Source: Magnolia sinica
Lineage: Eukaryota > Streptophyta > Magnoliopsida > Magnoliales > Magnoliaceae
Length of the DNA: 64,000 nucleotides
Assembly: GCF_029962835.1 (NCBI RefSeq)
Contig: NC_080577.1
Coordinates: 2,294,001-2,358,000 of the forward strand
Direction of reading: 5' to 3'
The stretch's first letter is position 1, and each line of letters begins with the position of its first letter. The notes beneath the pieces are model-generated. The model was given only the letters and a program-made list of their open reading frames with translations, searched no databases and had not been told where the DNA came from. Shown one piece after another: positions 48,467-61,431 of this stretch. The translations under genes were made by a program, and so were the position numbers.

Positions 48467-50937
48467 AGGCATAAGCCGGGGTTTGGGATGCTCAGATGAG
48501 GTCATCTTAGTTTCTGACCTTTCATTCTCTCGCTCTCTCTTCTTCTTAGTTTTTGACCTTTCATTCTCTCTCTCTCTCTCTCTCTCTTCTTCTTTACTAA
48601 TGAAATGATTATGACTTTCAAGCAAATGTGCTAGTATGCTCGGTAAGCCACTGATAAGTTATATGAGTGGGCTGGGTAGGGTTGACCCATAGGCTGATTG
48701 GCCCAAACCCGTCTTAGAAGCAGGTGGGCCAATTGACCCATAAGTCGATTGGCCCATTGTCGGCACTGAGAAATTATATACATGGCACGTAATTAATTCA
48801 AATTGAACCCACCAAATTACGAATGGACCAGACTCATTTATGTGGATTTTCACACAAATAACAAAATTTACTAGTGGCCACTAAGCATAGCTGTAGAACT
48901 AGCTGACTCCACTCGAAACTTGGGTGAGTCAACCTGATGCAGCCAGATATCGGATCCGAGTCATCATGAAACATAGTTTTTTGAGTGACTCGGCCTTGAT
49001 TAAGGCAGGCTCATTGAATTGACTCACTAACTCAGTTGAGTCATCAGGATTTGTAATGACTAGGGCCAGGCCTGGGCCAAGAAACAACGTTAAAAACCAG
49101 GTCCGCCCTCAAAAACTAAGGCATCACCCACACAGCTTATAAAATACGGTCCTAAATATGACTCAGACCACTCCAAACAATTCAAAATCTGCGTCCAAAC
49201 TAACCCAAGCACAGCCCATTGAAGACTATAAAGTGGGCTCACCATATATGGGCCATATCCCAACAGCTCATGAATCAGAATTCCATATACGTGCGAAATG
49301 ATAGGGTTGTGATGCAGCAGTAGTGGATAGCATCGTGGGTCCAGTTCGTGCAAGTGGGGCCTGTGGTTAGGTGATCAGAACTGCTAACAGGTTAGGCCAC
49401 CACAAAGGCATTTGAAAATTTTGGAGCCCAACACCTCATCCATGATGAAATCCAACAGATCAACGGCTTAGATCACCTAAATGTGGGCCCCAAATATTAT
49501 TTGCACATGAGGAGAGTACTCAACAATTTGATTCATTGTGGATACTATAACATACAATCCAATTCAATTATGCAGCCAAACACACCCTTAAGCTTGTCTT
49601 GAAACAACTATAAATTTCCTTGTGTGCTTTCACAAAAGAGCATACGAGGGAAGTTGCCTTCCACCAACATTTGGGGCAACATGCATTGTGGATCAAGGCC
49701 ATGCGTTAAGTGGGCCTCTCATTAGATGGACCTATGGGCCAAAATCGAACCGACCAAATGACCCTGTCCATAAAATAGTGTCCCACATGAAGATTACTAT
49801 TAATCTAATAGGAGCCTGTAGGGCTCAGTAGGACATACATGGTAAAGAGTAAAATCTTCAAACTCCTCAAGTCCAAGCATATAAATGGTTTTAATCATTG
49901 AAAGATGACCATAAATCCAAGATTTATGGCACATATGTATCTTGTATTCTAATTAATTTTTGATAAATGTATCTACCATTAGAGTGGAAATGGGCTAGCT
50001 ATTGGGCAGGCCCATGCTCCACACCTAAGACCCACGCTCGACACCTAAAGACCCAACCTGATCGAAAATTGATAAAATATCTATTTCCCACTTAAACATT
50101 CCTAGTCTAACCATTAATCAAGCGGGCCACACATGCACAAGTAAATAGACATTTCAGAGGAAAGAAACCAACAATCTACATTCCAGATTGATGGGTTGCC
50201 TAGCCAAGGAGAATAACATTTTTGTAGGATATAATGCATATACATATAAAGTCGGGTCAGGTCGGGTCGGGCATGCTCAAATGAATTGAGCCCACTCCTG
50301 CCCTGAAAATTGATTGGACCATACATGCAAGGCCCAAGCTTAGCGAATAGCCGGGTCGGGTCGACTACTCCGCCCATGCTGCCCTTTTGTCCACCATAAC
50401 ATTAATTACACGTATGTTCATAATGACATGTATATGTATCCACAAAAAGAAGCCACATTAACACTACCCATGTATGTTCCAAAACTATACAATGTATTGA
50501 CCATTCATCAAGAATCACTTACAGGAGAATCTTAGCCCATTTAGCACTCATAGGAGAATCTTCTCTCCTCCTTTAGTATTTTTCTCCTTTGAGTCCTTAT
50601 TACTTGAGCAAGATTAAAGATTATAATCTATCTTCCTAACCTCGTAAATTTAGAATAGACACTATTTTAGTACTGAAATCAGATACAAAGGGTTTAGGCT
50701 AGGATTCTACCTCGAGCAGTAGATATAAACTCTCTTGCACCTTTGGAAGGCGTAAATTGTCTTCAAGAAGCAGCATTGCAATGTGTCTTTACGCCGAAAT
50801 TCTTTAAGTAGGCCATCCCCTTATTACTGCAATTAATGGAATGAAAATATTTCCATATTACTATGAAATTCTCCAAAGGATGTTGTTGACATTCACTTCT
50901 TTTTTCTTTTCCCTCCTAAGATATTTGATTACTGCTT
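48467..50937. other. intergenic, no gene recognised
   Basis: Downstream of the PIP5K stop codon. (CT)n tracts lie at about 48530-48593, with GGGTCGGGTCGGG-type fragments near 50250 and 50350. Open frames here are short and lack domains. The last few hundred bases (about 50500-50937) may be the PIP5K 3' UTR. Confidence 0.45.
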
Positions 50938-53032
50938 CTAGCGGCATAGATCCCTCGCTGGGAATACTTTGGACATGAAATCCTGGAAACGGCTCGAGTA
51001 AAGCTTGGGATTGACGGCTGAGATTGATTGTGGATCGAATTGCAGAGACTTGTAAGCATGCTCAATGCGCTTGCGCATGCTGTATCCCTGAAGAATGTCT
51101 ATTATTCCAAAGTACAACACCACATTGTGAGGTTCCCCGTCTGCTGCTCTCCGGTGTGACGAGACGCTGCCAGTTTCGCTCATGCAAATATGGATAGCAC
51201 GTGCTGGTATTTGCACACCAAGCTTAGGATCAGGCCTGAAAGAAGTTTGGAAAAATAAATAAATCAACATTAGTAATTTACAAAAATATGAACGAAATGG
51301 GCTGATCGCATTGAGAAATTCAATGGCTAGGTATAAGACGTGGATATCGAAAGCTGCCTTCTACACGCGTGTGCTATCAAGGCCATTCATCAGGTGTCTC
51401 TGGCCATCAGGTGGACCACATGTCAGCTAACAAGTTGGGTGATTACAAAGAATCAACCAAACGTTTAACAGACATTGCTGGCCTACCTAATAACTTGGGC
51501 ATGCCTGATTTTTGGGCCTCCAAACATTCAGTGTGGCCTACCTGATGGAAGGCCTAGATGTCTCACACACATTCTGCATTGTCTTGGATTCCTTTACATT
51601 TGCATAATTTCTAGAAGATAAGCAACGCGCCCTGGATCTGGCACTGTTTTTTAGTTGAAAATCAAGATTAATAGGCATTACTGTATAGGACAAGTCTCTG
51701 GCACGTCATTGCAGGGATCTGTCTCTTGATCTGTGCAGTTCTTCAAAGAGTTGCATCCTGTCTCTTGATCTGTGCAGTTCTTCAAAGAGTTGCATCGTGT
51801 CTCTTGATCTGTGCAGTTCTTCAAAGAGTTGCATCCTGTCTCTTGATCTGTGCAGTTCTTCAAAGAGTCGCATCGGAGTGATGTCCTGCTCGTGAGGGTT
51901 CTTCCATCAGCTGATTCTGTGTAGCATAGAAAAGACCATTACATTATGTTTTGATGATGACGATGTAAACATCTTAATATGCTTTTGTATGGCAATATAC
52001 AGACACATTCTAGTCCGATGCTCGATCATGATGTCCATGTTTCATGATACTGATTGGATGGTTAATATCATTATCATACAATGGGTGTGATTTCTTCACT
52101 GTGGACTACCCTTAGTATGAATGAATGGATGGTCCAGATCAGTGATTGGCCGTCCAACGTGCCAATCAAAAGAGCGGGTATTTAGCTATCTACATTCAAG
52201 GTACAGAAGTGAGCTGGACCTTTCGTAGGAGAACTGTGAGCAGACACCACCAGACTGTGTACTCCCAACAAGAGGCTATAATCCATGATGCCCTCCGCTT
52301 CCAAGAAGCCACAGTCATGCTTGATTTGCCTGAAAATTCAGATTGATGCAGAAATGAGTGAAGTTCTAAGGGGCTAGTTTGGACCAGCCATTGTTCGCAA
52401 ATCATATTTTCCTAACTTCTTGTCCGAACCAGCTGTATAAGATTATCATGAATGTGATTCAATCATGCAGTCATGGTTTTGTTAGATGTCAGGAAGCGCT
52501 TACTTCAGGAGCTGGTGCCGTGTTGATGGATTGAGTTGAAAGGAAAAATCGAGGTCAAGATCCTTGAATGTGGTGCTCTCATCGACTCCCTCTCTGTTGA
52601 CACAACGGCCCTGCGATGAGCCTTTGAGATCAAAGCGCCTGTGGATTCGCAGGTCTGAACGGAATATGTTCCCCATCACAACAAAGTGGACCTGTTCACC
52701 GAAATAGTTGTTTAACGAAGGAAATACCGTTTGAATGATTGATGGTTGGGAGTAGGGTGCTTTCGCAAGTTTTCAATACATAATAGTGAAATGCCATTGT
52801 ATTTTTATTTTTATTTTATTTTTTTGGGTTGAAAATTGATGCTTTCGGTTGGAGAGAACCCAAATTTTGGAGATGGAAACCCACCATGGAATCCTTAGCA
52901 AATGGAAAACCACAGAAACCAACAGTAGTTCCATTGTTTGGTTTTGCGTGTTGCTTTTCATAGAAATATTAAAAGGTCAACTGTCAAACAGCCAAGGAGA
53001 GTTGTCACTCATAAGTGTGGAAATCTATACTC

Positions 53033-53083
<51 letters not shown>

Positions 53084-56000
53084 CACTTTTTTGGAAATGG
53101 TTTTACTCGTTGTTTCAGGAAAAGCTAGGAAAAGGAAATCAATTTCCCCCTCTTTGGTTTTCTCAAACAAAGGAAACTGTCACATACCATGGGAATTCAA
53201 ATTCTATTCCATGGTTTTCCCTAAAAGAAAACAGGCAAATGTAATTCAATTTGATATTGACAAGTTGAGAAGTGGTTCTACCTTACGGCCTCCAGATGGC
53301 TGGACAACATGAAGTCCATAAAATTTAGTCAAGAGAGTATTCCTGTATCTTTTTACATGGTGGTAGTAGTTCGGTAGCATTTCCAAGAGCACCTACATGA
53401 ACAGATAATCATAAGCACCAGATGTAGAGCAGGGAAGTAATTTCCTAGCATATAACAACTACATGACTGTCCACATCATCGTAGCCTTGTCCCACCTAAT
53501 TGGGGTCTGCAATTTGAATCAATATATTATTATAACTTGAAAAATCCAGAAAGAATATGGCAATAAAACAACTTCAATGAGCTCAGGGGAAAATGTCAAG
53601 CTCAATGATCAGTGGCCTGGATTAACTAAGTCCCAATTGGACTCAACTTGCTTACTGGTGTGGTCAACCTTTAAGTGATCCAGATCATTCTTCTTGTGGG
53701 GCCCATTGTGGATGGGCGACAGAGGGAAAACCTTACCTCCTCTGTGGAACAATCCCAACCGTCTACTCATTGGACTTCTTCCCACTGCATATGGACCAAG
53801 GAGGTTTTTGTATCAGCATACATCTGTGATGGGGCTTACCAGATGAATGATCTTTCACATGTGGATCCACATGGAGAGCTGGCTCAAACAAAGAACTCCA
53901 CTCGTTCAAACCCAAACTAAGAACTGATTCCTAAGAATAGCTTACCCAAGCAACACAGACAGAATCTGTTTCCCTGGGAAATGGTCCTCCCATGTGAGTG
54001 ACTTAAATGTAAAATACCGCACGATGTTTGAATCATTAAACTAATCAAAAAAATCAAAGATTGCTAGTACACAGAGAATTACGACATAGCTCCTCAACAC
54101 CACAGAATGAGCATTCTATACCTTCATTTCGGATTTGCGCATGGTCTTTATCACGAATCTATCATCATTGGACAGATACAGAAGGCAGCCACTTTTCCCC
54201 GGCGAAGTTAACTCCCGTAATGTCTCATTGCCACAGACAGAAAGCATGTAGTCGGACGTATCAATTTTGTCAAACTCTTGAAGATGCCTAGAAATCAACG
54301 CATCTTAGTAAGCCAGATAACCAGATTTCAAGCAGACATACAAGCCTTGAAAACATCGTTTCCTTTTGAAAATGAACTTGAAATGCATCAGTATCACAAG
54401 TTGAGTTCTAAAAACATTTCTGTTTTCTTTTCTCTCTTTCCCCCCTTTATACTGCATGCAACGATCGGGCTTATTTTGTTAGAGACTATAAATTTACAAG
54501 AAGAATTTACAATGTGAAAGAAGCCCAAGATGGGACGGAAATGTTGATGAATAACTGCATTGACCTATCAATTTATTTTGAGTAGAAATACAAACATACC
54601 TGAAATATATAAGAATATAAGGAATTACCAAACACACCCACATGGAAATAGTAACAAATAGCTTTAGGTAATGAATCTCTTGACAAAGTACATAGAAGCA
54701 ATTGAAATTCATTCAAGAAGTTTCAAGCTAAGAAACTGACTTCCATAGTTCCAACAAAGTTACAGATATGTTAACAGACGTCATAGATTTTAAGAGAATT
54801 ATAAACATCTAGTTTTGTTTTAGCGCTGTTTCTTACCGGGGAAAAAGATTTTGTGGGCGAGCTGTGCACAAAAAGTCCATGCGCACACATCTCCCACCAT
54901 ATAATAATGGTGGGTGGGAATCTTAACGCACATTCCAAAATGAGCTTTTGAAGAATTTTGTGATGCTTGTAAGATTCACAGCAAGCATCCATTAAGGGGT
55001 GGGAAATATGTGTGCACTTGCATCCAAGACCTCCAACCATACACTTCGATCCATTTGTAAATAGAATATGGCAATCATTTCATATGCATATCATCACCAA
55101 AGAGCCACACTAGTGGGACTTGCTCTTGTGAGATTTCTTCATGTCATGTGTACCAAACACGCCATAAGTATGCAATATTGAGGCCAGTCCACCAGGTGGG
55201 GCCCGGCATGAACATTCCCTGGCCCAAGAATAAAGCTGGTTGACTAATCGGGTGTGACACACATTGATAAGAAGAATGGACTGTCAGAAAAAATTATGAC
55301 CAATGTCCACATTCTACATTCATGTGTGGCCCACCAGATGATTGGACAAGCCTGTTTTTTGGTCAGGGTACATTTGTGGTGGCATGTACCAATAAAGGGG
55401 AACTGAACGGAAAATGCACAAGTACCTGAAAACTGCTGGGCAGTAATCTTTCCACGTAAAATCGGTAAACATGTCCGTAGAATGTCCTGAACCATCGGAT
55501 GGTACAAGTATCTGAGTACTTGTAGTGAATCTGAAGTCATCGGCGGAAAGTTCTTGTTTTGGTGAGTCCATGTTCTGCCCCACAAAATACCTACATGGAA
55601 ACCAACATCTTCTTATTGATAATTTCAAAGCTAGTAGGAGAGGAGAAAAGGAAACTAAGATGATGCTGAAGGTAGAAGTAATAATCTCAGCAGTCAATCT
55701 AAGAAAATAACTAAGATGATCCAATCTGATGGTTGGGGGTTTTCTGCCCATTGAATCATTGGATTTTTTCCTATCCTCCTAATCATCAAGAGTCCCCCAA
55801 AAATGGGTAGAATTTAAAGGCCCAGCTATGGTAGGGAGCAACAGATGAAGGGTGCAGATCTATTGGATGCTTGATAACTAACTTAGCTAATGTTAATAGC
55901 ACTTGATCATCTGTTACAAAATGATATAACCGCTAACAATGAAGTAACAAAAGCAAAAGTTGGATTTAAAACAATACTTTGTACTGTTGAAAAATCAGAT

Positions 56001-57070
56001 TTAGCATATCAAGATATGAAAAATCCATTTGTCCGCCCAAACGGAAGGCGGTAGAGAGACTAAAGGATGAAAAACCTGATTCCAAGCTGCAAAACGCGCA
56101 CCAGTTTGTAACTCCTATGGCCCTTACAGATCACTTCTCCTGGTCTCTTCTGATCATCCACAGGCTGAAATACCGGCAATTCAGATGCCAAAAGGTCATC
56201 TGCACAGTCTGTGATTGGAAGATTTGGAACTGCAGACTTCAAATCACAGTAATTCTCAGAAAACCCAACAACATCCTCAAACCTGCAGCATAAACTACCC
56301 AAGAAATGCCCCGAACAGTAACAACACATACACCTGCATTTACCATCCACCAATTCCATCTTCGCAACACCCTCCGATCGAAAAACAACAGTTTGAGCAT
56401 TTGATTTTGATGGTTCCAAACTTACACATGGAGTATAAAGCCCAGCCTTCCTGAAAATTCCACCTTTCTTCCATCTACGATAGAAAGAAACGCTGCCTGC
56501 AAAATTGAAGACTCCATGACTCTGCTGTAATCTGTTACCCAACTGCCTGCAATATTCACAACCCAATGCCCACATCAGCCCTTTCTTCCATTGCCCAACA
56601 TACATATCCCCACCACTCTGTCCATATCTACCACACCCATAGAAGACTCCCTTTCTCCACCAACCTTCACAGACAGCTCCATTCCTATATCTCTTCTTCT
56701 GAAACCCATGCTTCTGATTCGTCGCCATCTGCCTGTTATTGCTCTGCCCATCACCGACTACATAACAACCATACTGATGCATACAACACCCAAGAAAATG
56801 ACCCAAGTAGGTTCCACCAGGGGGCCATAAAAGCATACCCTTTCCTGATGTTTTTCCATTCAACGACAGCTTTTGGTAAAGACACCCGTCTGTGCACATA
56901 TACTTCCCTACCTCAGCTGGTTCACTCACACAACAAAACCCAAGATGCAAATCCCCATCCCCTTGATCAACAGCAGTAGAATTTGAAATGAAACTAGAAT
57001 TCAAGCCCCTCCCAACTGTCTGCACTTTTACCTCATTCAAATGGAATCTATCACTGCCCTTTCCATCCAT
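50938..57070 (-). CDS. PIP5K: phosphatidylinositol-4-phosphate 5-kinase, MORN type, eight coding exons
   Basis: Exons: 56076-57070, 55426-55590, 54122-54287, 53282-53392, 52504-52691, 52205-52329, 51682-51910, 50938-51235; 758 residues. It would phosphorylate PI4P to PI(4,5)P2 at membranes. Residues 55-205 are eroded MORN repeats ([23 protein letters not shown]). [27 protein letters not shown] leads into the kinase domain: [33 protein letters not shown] with ATP-binding Lys in [11 protein letters not shown] (K434), [16 protein letters not shown] (500-508), [19 protein letters not shown] (556-566). The C-terminus holds [22 protein letters not shown] and the activation-loop-like [17 protein letters not shown]. 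All key motifs are present, so an active enzyme is likely. Intron positions follow the family. The exon 6/7 junction is the least certain: another acceptor (51916) or donor is possible. Four 13-residue repeats (597-648) are unusual. Confidence 0.9.
51717..51872 (-). repeat. in-frame 4 x 39-bp minisatellite in PIP5K exon 7
   Basis: Exactly 156 bp: four near-identical 39-bp units, each coding [13 protein letters not shown] with D, R or other changes at single positions (residues 597-648). The frame is set by phase-compatible joining to exon 8, where CA plus G gives Gln before [12 protein letters not shown]. The period is a multiple of three, so copy-number change would keep the frame. Confidence 0.88.
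53039..53083. repeat. (CT)n microsatellite in PIP5K intron 4
   Basis: A CT tract of about 45 bp with one TT interruption, within the 590-bp intron between exons 4 and 5. Confidence 0.95.
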
Positions 57071-59295
57071 TGATGCCTCTGAGGCAAATCAGATAAATGG
57101 TGTTTGAAATCAGATAAAACTCTATCTTGGGTCCTTTTTTTCTTTGTGAATCACGCATGAATATATAGTGAAGAGATGCAATTAATGTGACCTCAGAGAG
57201 TCTGAGAAAAGTAGGAATGTAAGGAGGTTACTGGTTTTCCATCACAAAGATATTACAGGTGGTCAGCTTGCTGACCTTTTTTGCCTGAATGGCAGTTCCC
57301 AGTACCAGAAAGGGAAGGTTACATGCCAAAAACAGAAAGAAACTGGGATCAGCTGCTTTTTGGACCATGACCTTTTTCCCTTTCATTCAGCAAAAAGTAG
57401 CAAGATTTGATAGAAATATGTTGCTTCCTAGTTGGGAATTTCTATTGGGCATGTTTGATATAGTGTCAACCACCTCTAATCATAATAAATCAGATACAGT
57501 CGTCCAAGGAGAAATGGTATTTGGACCTCTGCTATTGATAGGCACACCCACTTTATTTCACTTCTGTGTTAGAGTAGTCCAATTTTGGTATACCCATTTA
57601 ATCCAAAGGGAGGTTAGGATCATGTGAGACATCATTGTTGGGGAGTTATTTGATACTCTGGCTGCATATGACGCTTGATCCACGGCACTCATAAATTGCA
57701 CATGTTGAATACATTAACTCAAATTAAACTGACTAAATTAGGGAATCCTTTGTCGCTGAGTCACTTTCCAAAAATCAGATTGTTTGAACAGTCCTATGCT
57801 CTGATTTTCTGACACTTGCTTGTTGAAACAAAACCATTGGATAACTTCATTTTCGACCTTCCCTTAAATGTCCATGAATCCGAAAGTCAGATAATCATTT
57901 TTCACAAGGCCCATATGTTTCCCCTATTTTTCAAACATAAAATCAACAAATTTCAGTCATATGCAAAATGGGTAATGATCATCATGGGTCCTTTTGCAGA
58001 GGCATATGTGACACATCTTTGCACAATATAATTGGGTTTTAAATTCTAACAATTGGGAATGATGGTTCAGTAATCTAGACCATTGGTCTGCTGCGTCCCA
58101 CTTGGGATCAACTATGCAACAAATCTCCATGATGAGACAAGCTTAACCTTTTGATTTGTAGCCTATATATGGAATTTTCTTTTTTGGGTAACTTAGATAG
58201 TGAAAATTAAGAAGAGAAATACGACAATCGGTCCACATTCAATTGAAAAAGGACCAAATATGGCCAACCGATACGGAAATTTTTGGTTCATGAACAATCC
58301 CTGGTGGGTCTCAACAGAAAATGGTCTGGATTACCAAAATGGGACCCACTTGTCAGAACTGAAAACCCTCAAATTATCCCTCCAATTTGCAAAGCACTAC
58401 TCAGGGGATTGGGATCATCCAATCTAAAAGACTGTGGTACATGAATCACTCATGATGGGCATCTCAGATGAATGGTAGGGATGGCCCAAAGATCAGCCCT
58501 ACTAAAAATGGTTGTTAGGGCTAGGACTAACCCTTATTTATTTATTTATTTATTTTTTAAAAACTCTTTTCAGAAAACAAATTGGAATCAGCCAATTATT
58601 CAAAATAATAATAAAAAATAAATAAATAATTGGTGTGGCCCATGGCTATTCTATATTGAACTAAAGTACTAGACCCAATCTGCCAAAGATGCTTTTTGGT
58701 ACCATTGTAATACCAGAAGTAGGAAAAGTGGGTGTATGAATGAAAAACATTGGGTGGAATTACCATTCCCATACCATGTATTGTGAAAGATAACTAATTC
58801 CACATGAATCCAAAAGAAAGTCAGCAGCACACGACACATCCATGTTCCTTGTTTGTCTTTACACCATCTTGGTTTCAACTTACTAGAAATTTCTTTTAAC
58901 AGCTTCTCATTTCCACACAAACCTAGATAATTTCTCGATCATTCTCACAAAAACCCAACTGATTTTTTTTACAATCTGTTCCACATAAGATTAACAGAAT
59001 CCCGTTCATCTCACTATCAGATGCAATTTCTCAACTGGGTCATTACCATTCCACATGAATTCACCCAAACCAACTAAAACAACCACTACAAGCTACAAAA
59101 TCCCAATTGGGTTTTGTGGTTAGGAAAACGTCAATAAGAAAATCAAAAGATCAAGCTACTTTTAAAGCTATATCAAATGGGTATATTGAATTTGAATTGA
59201 ATGTAACTGAGAAAATTTCAGTAGAAAACTGAAAAAAAAAAAGAAAAAGAAGATAAAGAAGGGATTAAAGGACTAATTAATCTTGATTAGGTACC
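57071..59295 (-). other. probable 5' UTR intron of PIP5K
   Basis: A consensus acceptor (TTTGCCTCAG) ends 9 bp upstream of the PIP5K start codon, and a donor (AAAG/GTACCTAAT at 59295/59294) lies 2.2 kb upstream. The donor follows a stretch with leader-like composition and no open frame. A long leader intron is therefore likely but rests on splice signals only. The stretch holds one copy of a dispersed repeat (57646-58050) and no gene. Confidence 0.4.
57646..58050. repeat. dispersed repeat, copy 1
   Basis: Begins TTGGGGAGTTATTTGATACTC, followed by TATGACGCTTGATCC. It shares several diverged blocks in the same order with 59548-59830, including ACCATTGGATAACTTCATTTTC and TAAATGTCC. Confidence 0.65.
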
Positions 59296-59425
59296 TTTCT
59301 GGCTTGCTTTGGGAATTCGAGCAACTCAGCTGCAGAAGAGATTAGAAGTAAAAAGGATTATTTAATTTTCTGTAAAGAGGGTCTGGAAATAAGCAAGCTC
59401 CTTCTGTTACTTTCAAGCAAAAACC

Positions 59426-59440
59426 TTTTCGCGCCAAAAA
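59426..59440. promoter_or_regulatory. E2F/DP-type site upstream of the putative PIP5K first exon
   Basis: TTTTCGCGCCAAAAA contains TTTCGCGC and, on the other strand, TTTGGCGC, both fitting the TTTSSCGC E2F consensus. It lies about 130 bp upstream of the putative first-exon donor on the minus strand, a plausible core-promoter position. No other GCGC-rich motif is seen nearby. Confidence 0.45.
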
Positions 59441-59547
59441 TAGCCGTTTCTCCAAACCAACGAGCCTGTCATTTTAAGAAAAGGAGACTTACCAAGCTCT
59501 GATTAGTTACTATAACCAAAACGCGGTTTGGTAAAGCCCTTGTATGT

Positions 59548-59830
59548 TGGGGAGTTAATTGATACTCTGCCCGCTTATGACGCTCGATACGCACGCACTT
59601 AAATGGACTATATTGTGGAACCCACCGTCACTAAGTCGCAGTCCTAAAATCTAATTGGTTGGACAATCCTAACCTCTGATCGGCGGCCATTTGCTGAAAT
59701 AAGACCGTTAGATATTTTTCATTTTCAACCGTCCAATAAATGTCCCCAGTCTGTTAGGCAGATTAACCAAATTAGAGTAATTTTGGTCCATGGTGCATTT
59801 AAACTGGGACCCATATAACTTACATGCCAT
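59548..59830. repeat. dispersed repeat, copy 2
   Basis: Starts GTTGGGGAGTTAATTGATAC and contains TTATGACGCTCGATACGC, GACCGTTAGATATTTTTC and AATAAATGTCCCC, in parallel with copy 1 at 57646. Boundaries are approximate. Confidence 0.65.
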
Positions 59831-60717
59831 GTATGCACTTTGTAACTGCCCGAGTATCATCCATCACATCTTGCCAGTGTATCAAGTTTTGCTATCTTTA
59901 ATCTTTATGTTGTGGTTACCTACGCACCCTTCATTCGTAGTTTGTTGAGGACTCCGTCCATGTGGGACCCATGGATCATTGATCAGGACATCTTTCAGTC
60001 TTTAACATGGCAGGGTAATGAATCAATCGGGTCCGTCCATTTAGTTGCCCCTATTTTGGATGGACAGTGTTTCCAAATACGCAATACACAAGTATCTGAT
60101 TATCCTGTCCATCCGAAAGGCGGCCTTCAAAGCAATGGTATGAAATGAAAACAGTTGATGGTCAAACATTCATTAAGGGAAATTGAAGAAATGTGACGGA
60201 CAGGATTGTCCGCTATATGTGATTTTTTACATAAAGGGAAAATGAAGAAATGCGATGGACAAGATTGTCCGCTATATGTGATTTTTTAAACAGGAGCCAT
60301 CTATTGTATAGTCCAATAGATGGACGGTCCTGATTGATAGATTTGTTTCTGCCACGTGAACTATGAAGACAGCTAGGAAGACAGCTTGGATAGGGTACTG
60401 CCCGGCCACGCCTAGCTGAGACGGGTGATGAGATGACAGAATTTGATTTGACCAATGAGCGGTACTCTGTGAGTCTCACTTGGAAGACAAGTTTCATAAG
60501 CATTCAAATTTTAGGTGGGCCCACCGAGTGCTTTTATATGTTTAAGGCATGCCTTTTCGTGATTTTAAATGTATGGCTCACTTGAGTGCCATATACGACC
60601 GATTTTTGGAACATGGTGACCCACCAAATGCACAATGTTGATGTTCAACAAGATTACAGTGGGGCCCACACAGCTCAACCTCATGGGAAGTTCCATGAGC
60701 TCCACCAAGTGAAACCA

Positions 60718-60724
<7 letters not shown>

Positions 60725-60787
<63 letters not shown>

Positions 60788-60799
60788 AGAGAGAGAGAG
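60725..60799. repeat. (TA)n(GA)n microsatellite
   Basis: About 59 bp of TA followed by a short GA tract. The dipeptide-repeat open frame across it is not a gene. Confidence 0.95.
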
Positions 60800-60959
60800 G
60801 AACGCTCAGCTACACATTGGTTTGTACGTCATTACGTGTGAACCTTCCTATCAACCGTTGGATGAGGTTGATAGTTTAGATGAAGGCGCCCGTAGCACAA
60901 GCTTGAAAAAGTGAATTTTTTTCTCTTGCACGCCTTTTCACCTCTCCAAAGGATGCGCG

Positions 60960-61422
60960 AGAGAAGGAAAACATGAAATTCTTCTGCTGGGATGCTAAGT
61001 AGGTCCCACTAAGATGTTAATGATAAATCCACATTGTCCATACATTTTTAAAAATAAATTTATGGTATGAACCCAAAACTGAGGTAGATCAAAATCTCAA
61101 GTGAGTCACACCATAGGAAGCAGCGGTGATAATAATTCTCACCATTGAAAATTTTCTAAGGCCCACCATAATTTATATTAGCCATCCAACTTATTCATAA
61201 ATTTACATAGATTTGAATGAAGAGAAAACACAAATATCAGCTCCATCCAAAACTTCTTTGGCCCCCATGAATTTTTTAACGATAAGGATTTAATCTCCAC
61301 TGTGTAGCCTACATCTATCTTGGATCTGCCACGTTTTTGGGCTAATAGCTTAAAATGATGGAAAAAAATGGATGGACGGTGTGGATAAGACCATAGAAAA
61401 CATGCACCTCTCACCTCCCCAG
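60960..61422. mobile_element. palindromic MULE-MITE unit, GGAAAACATGAAATTC end
   Basis: The left terminus GGAAAACATGAAATTCTTC leads into an arm with TAGGTCCCACTAAGATGTTA. The right arm ends ATGGATGGACGGTGTGG...ACATGCACC. The left terminus is inverted at the far end of the window (63979-63997), so the two may be split halves of one element. Confidence 0.6.
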
Positions 61423-61431
61423 TGACGGGCA

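Noticed and set aside
51678-51863. Free-standing small repeat protein ([13 protein letters not shown])n
   Set aside because: The frame joins PIP5K exon 8 in phase at a GT-AG intron, so it is exon 7 of that gene and not a separate one.
51717-51872. CRISPR-like array of short repeats
   Set aside because: Units are directly contiguous without spacers and in a plant coding exon; it is a minisatellite.
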